A stretch of DNA of 64,000 bases from Mesostigma viride. Its lineage: Eukaryota; Streptophyta; Mesostigmatophyceae; Mesostigmatales; Mesostigmataceae. The position numbers and the translations under genes are program-made. The notes beneath the pieces are model-generated. The model was given only the letters and a program-made list of their open reading frames with translations, was not told the DNA's origin and searched no databases. Positions 43,308 to 53,874 of the stretch are shown piece by piece (the stretch's first letter is position 1; every line of letters begins with the position of its first letter). Location: positions 40,001 through 104,000 of the forward strand of contig RPFO01000097.1 in assembly GCA_009746045.1 (NCBI GenBank). The letters are read 5' to 3'.

Positions 43308-45081
43308 GACAGAAGGATGACCTGGGGACCCAACTAGTTTTTTGACTCAGGTGGGTCTGGGAGTGCTCCACTGCCTGATGGTGGAAGCTGCTCAGGTGGT
43401 GCTGGAGGCTCATCCTCGTCCCCCCATCCTCCTCATCTGCCAGCAGCTGCATGAGAGCGTTCACCATCCTACGCTTATCCTGTCTGCTGAAGGGCCGAGC
43501 GCGGGACTGGAACCTCCCAGAGGGCTGGAAGTTGGGCTGGAACCCTGGCTGCATCCGGTGATCGCCAGCAGGAACGCCAGGAGGTAGGCTGGGTGGCCTG
43601 GGAGATGGCAGGGCGCCAAAAGGTCCTCTCGTGGCAGGGGGAAACTGGTCCCGTCTAGGGCAGTCCCGTGCAAAGTGACCTGGCTGGTTGCAATAAAACA
43701 GTTACCCTGGGTGGGATCCAAGGCATTGAGCTCCCCAGGAGGTCATCCAGCTGGTTCAGGGACTTCTTGATGGGTGGCACTGGCGTGGCCACAGGCTCCC
43801 ACTTGACAGAAAAAGCAGGCACACGACAGAGGGTGAGCACATAAGACAACACCTTGTCCCATTGCCAGTCCACGTAGTCGAACTGGGAGAAGTGCTTGTC
43901 CACATCCAGTCGCACGTGTGGAGCCATGCCATGCAGTAGTCTGTGAAGCGCCTCTGCGTCAGAGCATTGGGGAATCTTGGCTCTAAGGTTGGTGAATTGC
44001 TCCACGAACTGTGGCAGCGTCAAACCAGCCTGCGTACAGTTAGCCAGTGCGTCCCGATCCATGCGAAGCTGATCCTGGGGTAACAGAAACCGGCGAAAGC
44101 CCAATAGGAGAGAGGGGAGGTCGGTACACGCACGTCCAGCCACAGAACGCAAAAACTCATCAAAACGGTCGCTGGCACTGTCGCTCATCCGCTGCCTAAC
44201 CATTCTCTTCTGGATGTCCATCGTGAGACGTTCCTCTGCCTTGGGCCCGTAGTTGGCGAAGTGATAGCGAAGACATCCTGAAACTTGGTGGAGAAATGGT
44301 CGAAGCTGCGATGGGTAAGGTTGGTCAGCGATAGCTTGTCTACCGACTCCACCTTGGGAAAAGGAACAGTACGAGGATACAAAGACGTGAGCTCCATCAC
44401 TGGGGCGTGTGGTGCATTCTGACTCTCCGGCAATGTCGCAGCCACCGAGAGCCGTGGAGGCTCATGCCCCTGTGCATCTGTCCCTTCATCAACAAAAGGA
44501 GCGTCAACCGCATATACCCTTCGTATACCCAGTGTTGGAGACGGTTGATCCACGAAAACAGACTCTCCATCGCCCGCCTGCCCTTGCGACTCAAGTTGCT
44601 GCACACGCGCAATAGTCCTACCCACACTCTTCTCCAGCGCTTCCGCCACACTTCTAGCTCTCGCAGCTTCCTCACGTTCATGTTGTAATCGAATTTTCTC
44701 CGCTGTCAGCTCGTCAGCCGCTAGCCGAGTGCCGTCTCGCCCCGGCACCGTGTTGTAGCCAAAACGAATAGCCGAACCGTATTCGGGTGCTGGCGAACGC
44801 GTGTCCTCCACGTTGGAGAACCGTGGTCCACCTCTACCAGTGCCACGCAAGGAGGGCTCGCCTGGTTGCACACCGAGGGGCAAGATGGAGAACTTTGGGC
44901 CGACCGACAGCGAATATCTGCGGGAAGCAGACATTAAGGTGGTATCTCCAAATAGTTGACGTCTGGGAGTAGATGATGAAACCCTTTCATCACCGGTCGT
45001 CCGTTGAGCTGCTAAAGATGTGGTTGCATCTTCAACTCTCTTACTTGATAACGGTGGTTGTGTCTCCGGGTTACTCATCAC
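43308..45081 (-). pseudogene. gag: Gypsy gag
   Basis: The first frame starts at 45081 with a charged N-terminus and a coiled-coil-like segment (QHEREEAARARSVAEALEKS). A frameshift near 44250 leads to the retrotransposon-gag helical domain (FDEFLRSVAGR to LLHGMAPHVRLD, 44160-43900). The nucleocapsid knuckle FYCNQPGHFARDC near 43700-43660 is hit by a one-base deletion that separates its first Cys. Gag is thus broken while pol is nearly intact. Confidence 0.85.
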
Positions 45082-45283
45082 TCCATGGGTCGCGCATGCC
45101 GGACTGGGGAAACGTTAGAGACTTGTAAGCTCAAAGCAGCTCTCAGAGCAAGACTGTCACATAAGGATGAGTCACACTCTAAAAACTGTCCGAACACACA
45201 GCATAACGTACCCTCTCTGGGTCAGGCAAGAATTCCATTGTTAACCGTGAACTAATACTATCAAGACAACCAACACCGAGGTA

Positions 45284-45300
45284 GAAACCTCCGATACCAA
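45284..45300 (-). promoter_or_regulatory. Gypsy primer-binding site
   Basis: On the minus strand TTGGTATCGGAGG directly follows the 5' LTR. It is close to TGGTATCAGAGC, the known site complementary to initiator tRNA-Met. Confidence 0.75.
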
Positions 45301-46004
45301 TGTAACGACTAAAAATGTTGTGTTTGCAACAGCCTCAGTTTCAACATTGATGTGAAAAGATCTTTATACCTGGGTTGGAGTCGCGACAGATAACTTCACG
45401 TCCAGAGAAGCAATGAAGATGGATCTTCAACAGTTAAGGGAATGAGTCCCCACCCTTGTTAGACACAACAGACAATGTTATATCCAAGTCGACTATCTGT
45501 TGAAGTTATAGTTGACTTTTAGCGAGGGTTGTTTGATTGATGAAACAAGGAATCCCTTGAATTACACCATAGCTTTAGCTTTCTTACACGCACACGTTCC
45601 CAGCCGCCACAAACAGGATAAAAGTCATCATGCACGCAGGGTCGGCTCAGCCCTAACTCGGAAGGACCAATCAAAAGTGAGGATCACTCAAGATAAGATC
45701 TTAGCTTCCGAATCCTCAACACAACACAAAGCCAGCACATACGGAATCTCCATGACCTGGAACCAGATCCACCAGGTACAACGGTATTAAAGAGAATCTA
45801 TGACTGACTGAACAAAACCATGCAAAGTACCCTACGTGGATCAGGCCACGACCAATGAGGGTAGAACAATAATCTCTGCAGATCTCAGCAGGCCCAATAT
45901 CCATCAGACGTCGAAGCCTCCTAACTTCCCAAATAATTGTCCTAAAGAACTCATAATCAGATCAATCAGTAGGAAAACTTTGGATGTAACATTTGGTTGT
46001 TACA
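45301..46004 (-). repeat. Gypsy 5' LTR
   Basis: Matches the LTR at 33337-34040, with no difference noticed; followed by the TSD TGTGG (46005-46009). Confidence 0.96.
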
Positions 46005-46009
46005 TGTGG

Positions 46010-46666
46010 GAATGTCTGACATTGTCTCTGATGGAGAGATGTCCATCTGGGGTTTTCATCTCAGTCTAAGGTTTCCCCAGATCTGTGGTTTGTGGGCGGG
46101 GTTCGATTCCCTGGTGCCGGTGGCGGAGTTTCACGGACTGGCTGACCCATGCATCCATCATGCTGATGAGGTGGCGACAGGTCCCCTGATTTTCCACGGT
46201 TGGAATAAGTATAGGAGCTTGTGGTTTTGCATGTGCTTCGCGTAGATGTTGTTTCTGGCTCGATAAGGGGCAGCTTACCGGCGCCGAAGTCTCCCGTCTG
46301 GGGGTCAGCAATGTTTTCTGATGAGCTGTTGTGGGTGATCTGTGGGGCCGGTTTCGCCTAAGGTCCTGAAGGTTGTACATACTTCTCAAGTTCTTCACTG
46401 AACACCTATGGGCTGCCACAGTTGGCCAACCTCTTGTACATGGGTAACACAACGAGCCTCCCAGGAAGGGATAGGGACTCATTGTAATTTGTTTGTGCTC
46501 CTGAGCCAGTATGGGTGCTATGTACATATAATAAGGAATCCAAGCTGGCTGTCATGCCCAGAGGGTTGTGACTTGTAGTCGGAGAGGATGTCCAGTACGT
46601 ACCCATTGTGTGTGTTTGTGTGTAGACTTGTGTGAGCTGCTACAGCTCAAGAAAAGAAAGGATTGG
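46010..46666 (+). other. Copia-1 3' UTR, remainder
   Basis: Non-coding. The T-arm-like hairpin lies at 46094-46115, TGTACATA motifs at 46376 and 46523, and the polypurine tract AAGAAAAGAAAGGATTGG at 46649-46666 directly before the LTR. Confidence 0.7.
46094..46115 (+). ncRNA. T-arm-like hairpin in Copia-1 3' UTR
   Basis: Identical for 22 nt to the copies in Copia-2 and Copia-4, although the surrounding UTR is unrelated. Stem CGGGG/CCCTG, loop TTCGATT. Confidence 0.6.
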
Positions 46667-47388
46667 AGTCAACGCCAAGCGCATTGGCGTGTTCCTGATT
46701 CGGCATATCTCTACGATTCCAGCGGCACCGGAACGAGTTCATTCCGACAATTATCAAGAAAGTTATGGCGTTCCGACTTCCCGGTCGCGAGCGAGCGCGA
46801 GCCGGCTGTTCTTCTAAGTCGTGCGTGAATATGTGCCGACGGCATATGGGGTCGACAGTAATTCCTGGGCTGACAGGAATGAGGTGCTGAACCTACGACG
46901 GTATTGGATTAATACGTCGTACGCAGGAAAAAGGAACCTTAACCTGTGGTCTGTTGGTACCGCAGGCTTAGTCCTGGACTATTAATTGGGTGCAGACGCA
47001 ATAATTTCATTGTGTGGACTGTACTTTGTGGTCACTGTGCCTGTATGGCAGACCTACTGTATAGGATCTGGACGCTGTACAGGTTGTTAATACTGTACCG
47101 GGGTGTTAATACTGAGCAGGGCCTACTGAACAGGCTGCTCGATCAGGCCTAGCAAAGCACAGTGAACAAGTATATAAAGAATAGGCCAGTGCCAATTGGT
47201 CATCTCTTGCGAGCCCGCCTCATGACGTGTGTTGCCTTGACTTGGCAAACTCGTGTCTAATAAGCCTCAAGTGTCTGAGTGCCGTAACATTATCCAATTT
47301 TAACAAAGCTCCGTTCCAACCACATTCACACATTGCTGCATTGCAACCATATCCTTATATACATTGCGTTTAAAAACGTTACTTAACT
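46667..47388 (+). repeat. Copia-1 3' LTR
   Basis: 722 bp, homologous to 7031-7733 with several small insertions (for example CTTA inside the terminal GTTAACT). TATATAAA at 47171-47178. Followed by GGAAT. Confidence 0.92.
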
Positions 47389-47393
47389 GGAAT

Positions 47394-47482
47394 CTCGTCA
47401 GAGCCGGTGGCTGCGTCATAACGCAGGTGCTGGACCGCCTCCGTGACCTCGCGAGAGGTGAAAGGAGGCATGTCAGACGGGT
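47394..47482 (-). pseudogene. LINE-A ORF2, RT N-terminus (segment 3)
   Basis: Minus-strand GDPSDMPPFTSREVTEAVQ followed by ATGSDEIP is the usual entry into a LINE RT domain. It is bounded by Copia-1 (47388) and the Mutator-like element (47494). Confidence 0.85.
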
Positions 47483-47493
47483 CGCCAACCCGT

Positions 47494-49749
47494 AGATCTC
47501 CACTAGTTCTCCTAGATTCCACCCGTAGATCTCCAGGGGACGTCGTCTGTAGCCACACCTATTTTTAGGACTGAGTTCAACTCAGTCCTAAATTTAGGAC
47601 TGAGATTTGGGGTTTCGTAGAAAATTCGCCCAAGTCGGAATGTTTGTAAAAAAAATTCCCTCAAAATTTATTCAAATACTACGTGAAAAGATCTTTCTTG
47701 GACATATTTTTGCGATTTTTTTGGATTTGGTATGAGCGGCTAAATGTACGGTCAAAGAACAGGTGGTAAGGGTACTTTTCCACGTGAAACGCGAGTTCCG
47801 GAAATGCACGACCTAGCCATGGCGGCTTGCGCCCATGCATGCAGTTTACGTTTTCCGACGATATAGCTGGCCAAACTCAGGAAATAGATTTTATATATCC
47901 TAGAGATGATACAAGTGAACTTTCAGCTCGTGGGGATGCGATTTACTAGGTGTCGGCACCGTTCTTGCTGGAAAAAGCTGCGATCAGGCAGGCCGACGGA
48001 ATTGATTACTACAACTGCTTTCCGGCGAAATTCGCAGGATTTATAGGTTTCTTTCTACCTTTTATCATGCATTGTCATAAAATTGACTTAGTGGCAGTAT
48101 AGATTTGATGATTTCGACCACTCTGTCACGTCATGGTGTGTGTGCCTCAAAGTGCCACTTTTGCGGGCACCGCCTGGGCCAAGGTAACGCCAGCCATGCA
48201 AGGTAAAGCCGGAATATCGTTGTCTCATCATTTCTTGATGTTCTTACATGAGTTTAAGCTTGCGAGGTGTTGCCAGTTTCGAGTCTTGATGCTCTTTCTT
48301 GACCGTTGCCTGCCCCTCTCCCAAACCCCCTTTTGAGATGATGTTGCCAGGCATGTGCCTTGCCCTGGTGTAGTTGTGCAGGTTTTTAGGCGCTGTATGG
48401 GTTTAAACACCTTCATAGATGTTAGTTGTTCTTTTGCTACGTTCATACTGCATAATTGTGTGGCCGTGGGCCTCGTCAAGGGTGCTTTCAAGCTTATATG
48501 GGTGAGTGAAAGATCTTGATGGTAAACCACTGTCATCATGTGCCAGGAAGTATGTTGGCCATGCCATGGCAAGGCAAAACAGTTTTATCCATGTCCATTC
48601 TTGTTAGAGACACTTGAAATATGCTTAACCTGCCCAATGCATTGGTGGTTAACACACACAAAAAAACCTTTCGTGGGTAGGTATCCAAACCCATTCCCTA
48701 CGTGCTTGCATAGGCTCTAACACATTAGAAGGTATAATATAACTGCAATATGATGATGCAAGCATGTTGTCCTATTATGCTGGAAGGGAAATGAGTTGAT
48801 TGGCATGGTTGGTGGCCACGGTGGTGTGTAGTACGACCGCACTCCCATGCTAGCATTTTGTTACCAAGGCCCAGTCCTATTTATAGGACTGGCAGTGTTT
48901 TGCATGTTTCAGGCAGTGCCAGTGGCCGAATTGAGTCCATGCAGTTTTTTGCCACAGTTCAAGAACTCTAATATCTACATGCCTATGATTTTTAATAGTG
49001 AATATGGATTTTATTGGATTTTACACACTCGTGCTTCCACAGAAAATTCCAAAATCGCGAGTAAGGGTTGAGAGTCATGTATAATTTTACATGATTTGGT
49101 CAACATATGATTTTTTAAGCACATGCCCAAGCATGAGCATGATATTGAGTGCTATGATGCATATCAAACATATGGGGTACCACCCTAAGTTAGTCTCCAT
49201 GCTTTGCTGTAGACTAAGTCTCAAAGGCATTGTGAATACAACGTATGAATAAGCCTTGTAAACCTACGTTGGTATGTGAATATAAATACCACGTGGGCTA
49301 TGCAGATAGGAATGCTAGTCGAGTCACATACGTTTCCCTAGATAGGTACTTTGGGTACTGAGGTACGTGACAGATGTCAGTACCCAGTATACGTAGTGTC
49401 CTGTCATTGGACGGTACTAGAGTATCCTAGATAGGGACCGTACTGCAGCGTGCATTGATTTGTGATCGCACGATGCAGTGACTAGACTGCTACCTGTCAT
49501 CGTGTGGCCTCGGGCCAACGGTCTGCACCCAACGGTCACTGGCGGCGCAGCCGGTGAGAGGAACGTTGATAAAGGGTAAACCTATTTTCTAATGAACTAA
49601 GCATTCACTGCTCATTGCATTCACTGTGTCTTCAAGCAATATATCCCACCGCAATTCTAACTCCCTACCCTTACCGCCACATGATCTCAAAGATGGTATA
49701 CTCAGTCCTATTTTTAGGACTGAGTTTCTACAGGGGATCTAGGAGAACT
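47494..49749. mobile_element. Mutator-like non-autonomous element
   Basis: It lies between direct copies of CGCCAACCCGT (47483-47493 and 49750-49760), an 11-bp duplication. Removal rejoins LINE-A in frame (LVGPRVG to DPSDMPPF). The ends are inverted and similar: AGATCTCCACTAG at the left, AGTTCTCCTAG on the minus strand at the right. The hairpin-forming repeat CTCAGTCCTA...TAGGACTGAG occurs near both ends (47553-47605, 49703-49725) and once inside (48872-48892). Long duplications fit the Mutator superfamily. I recognise no transposase. Apart from the solo LTR the interior has no supported gene. Confidence 0.6.
49188..49662 (+). repeat. Solo LTR of the Copia-3 family
   Basis: 475 bp, begins AGTTAG and ends CTAACT, with TATAAATA near 49280. 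It is flanked by CCCTA (49183-49187 and 49663-49667). No internal region remains, as expected after LTR-LTR recombination. Confidence 0.95.
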
Positions 49750-49760
49750 CGCCAACCCGT

Positions 49761-51067
49761 GGGCCAACCAGCGGGGGGACTAGGTAGTCCGCCGCTGACC
49801 TAGGCGGGGCCGGGGGCCCAGCGGGGCCGGCCAGGGCGGCCGTGCGGGCGGCGGCGGCTGGGAGCAGGGGCGGGGGCGGCGCAGCTGTCCCCACGACCTC
49901 GGCCGTGGCCGTGGCCCAGGTACGAAGCCGCTTGGCGGGGGAGCCGGGGACGTCGTGGCGGTGGGGCCGGCCGAGGCCGTCCGGGTGCCCGAGGCGCTTG
50001 TACCAGAACCAGGCCCCTTTGCCGTCGTGCTTCTGCTGGCAGCTGCGCAGGTCCTTGACCATCTGCCTTCTCAGCCTGCTCGTAGGCGGCCCTTAGAGCT
50101 GCTTGCAGCCCAGGTTTGGCGATTGGATCCCTGTTGCGGCGGAGCATCTGCCTGGCGGCGACCACTGTCGGTGCGTGACGGTGGACAGCAAGCTGTCGGC
50201 GCGGAGGCAAGGTGGGGATCGAGGGTGCCCGCGGGCAGCCAGGCGATACTTGGCAGCGACACCGCGGAGGATCACTGAAATATCACCTGGCGGCGGAATG
50301 GCGTGTAACTGCTGTCAGCTGCCCCGGGCGTCGAAGACGGCCAGGAAATCATCCCTGTGCGACATAGCGGCCTGCTCTGCTGCATGCTGACATCTTGTCG
50401 GCATCCTTCAGCACAATCCGGAGCACCTTCAGATCTGGCTGAGGCGCCAGCTGTCGCGACGGTTTCATGCACCCCAGGAAACCGCAATCTGATGCGAGCG
50501 AGCACGAGACGATGATCAGATTCCACCATGCTGACAGAATCTTGCAGGACGCGAGCATCGACAACTGAGGGGCGCTGAGCCCGACGTACGCAGATATAGT
50601 CAAGGCACACCACCCGATCCGACGGCCCAAAAAAGGTGGCAAGCTGCTCAGCGGGGCGTGCGAAAGAAGCGTTGCATGCAACCAGCGCAGATTCTGCCAG
50701 CAGATTCGCAAATAAAGGCGTGTTACCGTTGGCTGTCGTGTTGGTTGGGGAGTACTGAGCGCCCCCAGTGCCAACTGGCAGCGTGGCGTTGGCGTAACCA
50801 GGAAGTGCCGAGCTGGGATGTTGGCCTCCTCCTCCTTGAGGGCGTTGAAGAAGGCCTCACGTTCCGCCTGAGCTCGACCTGCATGTGGTGCATATCCCAC
50901 GATAACGGTTAGCGTGTGGTGTGAATGGCCCTCAGTGGCTGAAAAAGTGGCCACTAGCACACGCGGGGACCGCAGCACGATGGACTGGAGCTGCTCTGAT
51001 GCTGCCGGCGAGCACAAGAGGCTCACACCACCTTGACCCGGCGCGTCGCCGCCACCATAATGGAACC
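49761..51067 (-). pseudogene. LINE-A ORF2, endonuclease and linker (segment 2)
   Basis: Minus strand. GGVSLLCS and VIVGYAPHAGRAQAEREAFF belong to an exonuclease-endonuclease-phosphatase domain, VVCLDYICVRR and ESDHRLVLARIRL (SDH motif near 50510) to its C-terminal half. A Pro/Ala-rich linker towards RT follows. Frameshifts near 50800 and 50280. Copia-4 cuts it at 51067. Across that insertion the frame reads AGWRF-HYGGGDAPGQGGV, which confirms one original gene. Confidence 0.88.
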
Positions 51068-51682
51068 AGTTAACGTAAAGGATTTACGTTAGATGGATAG
51101 AGATTGTTACGCTCTTTCCAACAGCACCTTGAACGCCTCATTTGGTTATTACGGGACGTAAAAGTTATGACGTTCCTAGGCTGTGCTGACAGTACCCGGC
51201 GCGCCACTGTGGGCGCGTACGGACACAGGATGTACAAGTGTCACTTTGATAGTCCGCAGGACGTTGACAGGACTTGTACAGGACTTGATAGTCAATTGAT
51301 AGGTAGGCGTGCTGTAGCGCGCCAGGACCTACGAGACAATTGATGCTGAGTAATGTACGGATAGGTCCACAGGACTAGCCGCATGGACAACTGATAGATC
51401 TGCGCGCCAAAGGCGTGCCAGAGTCTGTGTGATCAATTGATTGACAGTTCAGCTGTGACAGTGCAGCTGAATACTTGGACGCGTCCCTAGCAAGTTATAT
51501 GTGTGACTTGGTAGCACCGGGACGCTAGCTCTTGCGTGCACGTTCTCTTGGCACTGCGACCCTGTCGCCTGTGCTGCGTGCAGTCTTGGAAGTGACGTGA
51601 CTTACGTCTGTGTTTCCATTATTCTAATAAAGGCAACATTTCCTGCAAGAGCCATGGCGGTCTTCGGCATTCACTTACAACT
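51068..51682 (+). repeat. Copia-4 5' LTR
   Basis: 615 bp, begins AGTTAACGTAAAGG, ends TTACAACT. It differs from the 3' LTR in the first 100 bp (GGTTATTACGGGACG against GGTTAAGGAACG), where the 3' LTR is Copia-2-like. Confidence 0.93.
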
Positions 51683-51706
51683 CGTATTACACGCCAACTC
51701 TCAAAA

Positions 51707-52466
51707 ATGCCGAATTCTTTCGAGTTCCGGATCCCAACCGATGCAGAAATAACTGCTCCGCCGGCCGACCCTTTACCGGTTCCGCCATCTCGCGATCCGC
51801 AGCCGCTTGCTGCGCCGTGGCAAAGTCTGATCGACGAGGCCACCACATCGCTTGACGAGTTACATCGTCGACAGCGGGCAGCTTTGCCGCTGTTAGGGGA
51901 TTTTCCGGAAGACCCGCGCCTGCCGCAGCTGGTGCCGGCAATTCGCGGTCCTTTGGACTCCATTCGGTCGATTTTATCGGCCTTTACTGTCCAGGTCCGT
52001 GGAGGGCTTCGTTCCATAAACGAGGTCACAACCGCTAATAATCGAGGAGGTGGACAACGCCATCTCGTCCCTCACCGGTTGTACCAGCGGAATTTGCAGA
52101 ACTGGGCTGCGACGCGCACGGGAGGCGCGCCCGCAGTTTCGACAAATTTATTTCAAGACATCGCGTTGCTGTCGCTTCTCACGCGAGGCGTTCGCACGCG
52201 AGAACGCCAGGTTCTTATTAACCTGGTGGCTTTCCTTTCTGCACTGCGTGAGTGGATCCGGCCCAGCTGGCTGGGAATACCTGTCCATTTTCACGCATCC
52301 TCTGCGCATCATTTCTCGTCGGCGCATCGCCGTTTTTCTTCCGACGCAAAACCAGGCGAACACGCCTGTGTTGATTCACGCCGGCGCAGGTCCGGCTATT
52401 ACGCCCGACATGGAAGACGGGGAATACGCATACGAGTACTGCGACTTCCGTGGTCTCGACTACTAA
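51707..52466 (+). pseudogene. Copia-4 ORF0
   Basis: The same extra gene as in Copia-2. It starts MPNSFEFRIPTDAEI just inside the LTR and ends with EYCDFRGLDY at 52466. Frame changes occur near 52030-52070 and 52265. About 240 residues in the ancestral form. Nearly all invariant segments listed for Copia-2 are retained. No domain recognised. Confidence 0.68.
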
Positions 52467-52621
52467 ACGTCGGCAACTTCTTTTTCAGTACTCGTCGGCA
52501 CTTCGCGGCGCCATCGACACCGGTGCAGGCGGCACTACTTGACAGATTTGTACATATCTTGCTGTCAGGATTTTGTTTTGCTGCTTAGCTCCTGTGCTCT
52601 TTAACAGCATTGTGGTAAACC

Positions 52622-53734
52622 ATGGCTGATGGGCGACATAGTAAAGGCCCAGCCAGTGGCAATAATGGGGGTGCAGGTAGTGGGACCGCTCACGTAGATG
52701 ACGTGGGTGTTACCGGAGAGATAACCAATGTACCTCTGAATAATAATACACATGCTGTTTCTGGCTTTGATCTAGCTTACCACCCAGGGTCTGTTAATTG
52801 TTAATCAGCTGCAGCCTGTAACCTCAGACTCCAAGCCTAAGCAGGCTGAAGAGTTTGTGGAGGGATTGGAAGGGTGTCCTAGCTTGTACGGTGGTACAAA
52901 TTACTATCAAATCTGGATAGGAAGTAGCACGTTTGGAAAGTGTACTGACCAGATTAAGGACCTGACCAGGGAGTGCAAGAAGGCCAACAAGGCCTGCATG
53001 GGCACTATATGTTGCAGAGCTGAAGGAACTGCTAGAGGACCAACGGAAGAAAGTAGGGATCCACTGGCAGGATAAATACCAAGGGTGGGAGGTCAAGGGA
53101 GACCTCATCCAGAATTTTCTCAACTATTGTAAAATGGTTACGGAGGGCAGGGCTCATGGCTTCAATGTAGCTGACAACATAGCTCTGACTAACTGGCTGA
53201 AGGTTTCTGGGCTGGACAAGGCAACACGTGGCTCCCTAAAGGTCATGTGTGCCCCACACTCTACCCTGAAGGCCTATAAGGTCATCATCAAGCAGGCCCT
53301 CGAGGCAGAGGAGCTGTTTGAGGGTGGGTGCCAGCTGTGAAGGCTACCCATGCAGGTGGGCGTGCCCAGGGGGGCTCCAAACGTCTGAGGCTGACAGAAG
53401 CCAAGGAGGGCGTGGGGGCAACCACAACAAGCGGAAGGCCAACCATTCACCCGACCCTGACGGGCAATCACATGCCAAGTCGGTGTTCAGGAGGGTGGGT
53501 GGCAAGCCCAAGCAGGGTAACGCGTCTGACAACGGGGGGGTGGCCAGGGCAAGTCCAAGATCCAGTGCTACCTGTGCAAGGGGTGGGGGCACATCAAGAA
53601 GGAGTGTCCCAGCTTCAAGAAGACCCAGGGCCAGGGCAGCAACAAGAAAACAACAACAACAAAACAACAAGAACAAGTCCCAGGCAGGCCAGCCTTCAAA
53701 GGGCAGTCAGCAAGAAGACAACAAGGAGCAGTGA
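52622..53734 (+). pseudogene. gag: Copia-4 gag
   Basis: Start MADGRHSKGPASG at 52622, then frame changes near 52795 and 53000. The helical core matches Copia-2 (VEGLEGCPSLYGGTNYYQIW). The zinc knuckle (CYLC, GHIKKEC) spans about 53568-53610, and the tail ends at 53734. Confidence 0.85.
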
Positions 53735-53874
53735 CTGTCTGAGGCAACCCCTACACACCTTAATTCACCCAAGGGGGAGGCCAGGTGCTCCAATGCAGAT
53801 TTTATATCTGGGCAACAAGAGGGTGATCTCCAGGTTCAGGTGGCCCCAGGTCACCTGGAGAGGTACAGGTTCCT

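Larger units (their letters stand above)
33337..46004 (-). mobile_element. Gypsy chromovirus (minus strand)
   Basis: The 704-bp LTRs (33337-34040 and 45301-46004) appear identical, begin TG and end CA, and are flanked by TGTGG. On the minus strand are gag, protease-RT-RNase H, integrase with chromodomain, and then an additional 427-residue frame. A primer-binding site and polypurine tract are present. LTR identity implies a recent insertion. A CACTA-like element at 37902-41147 splits pol. Confidence 0.96.

Noticed and set aside
48133-49071. Small frames inside the Mutator-like element
   Set aside because: Short, low complexity in places, with no recognisable domain; AT-rich flanks look non-coding.
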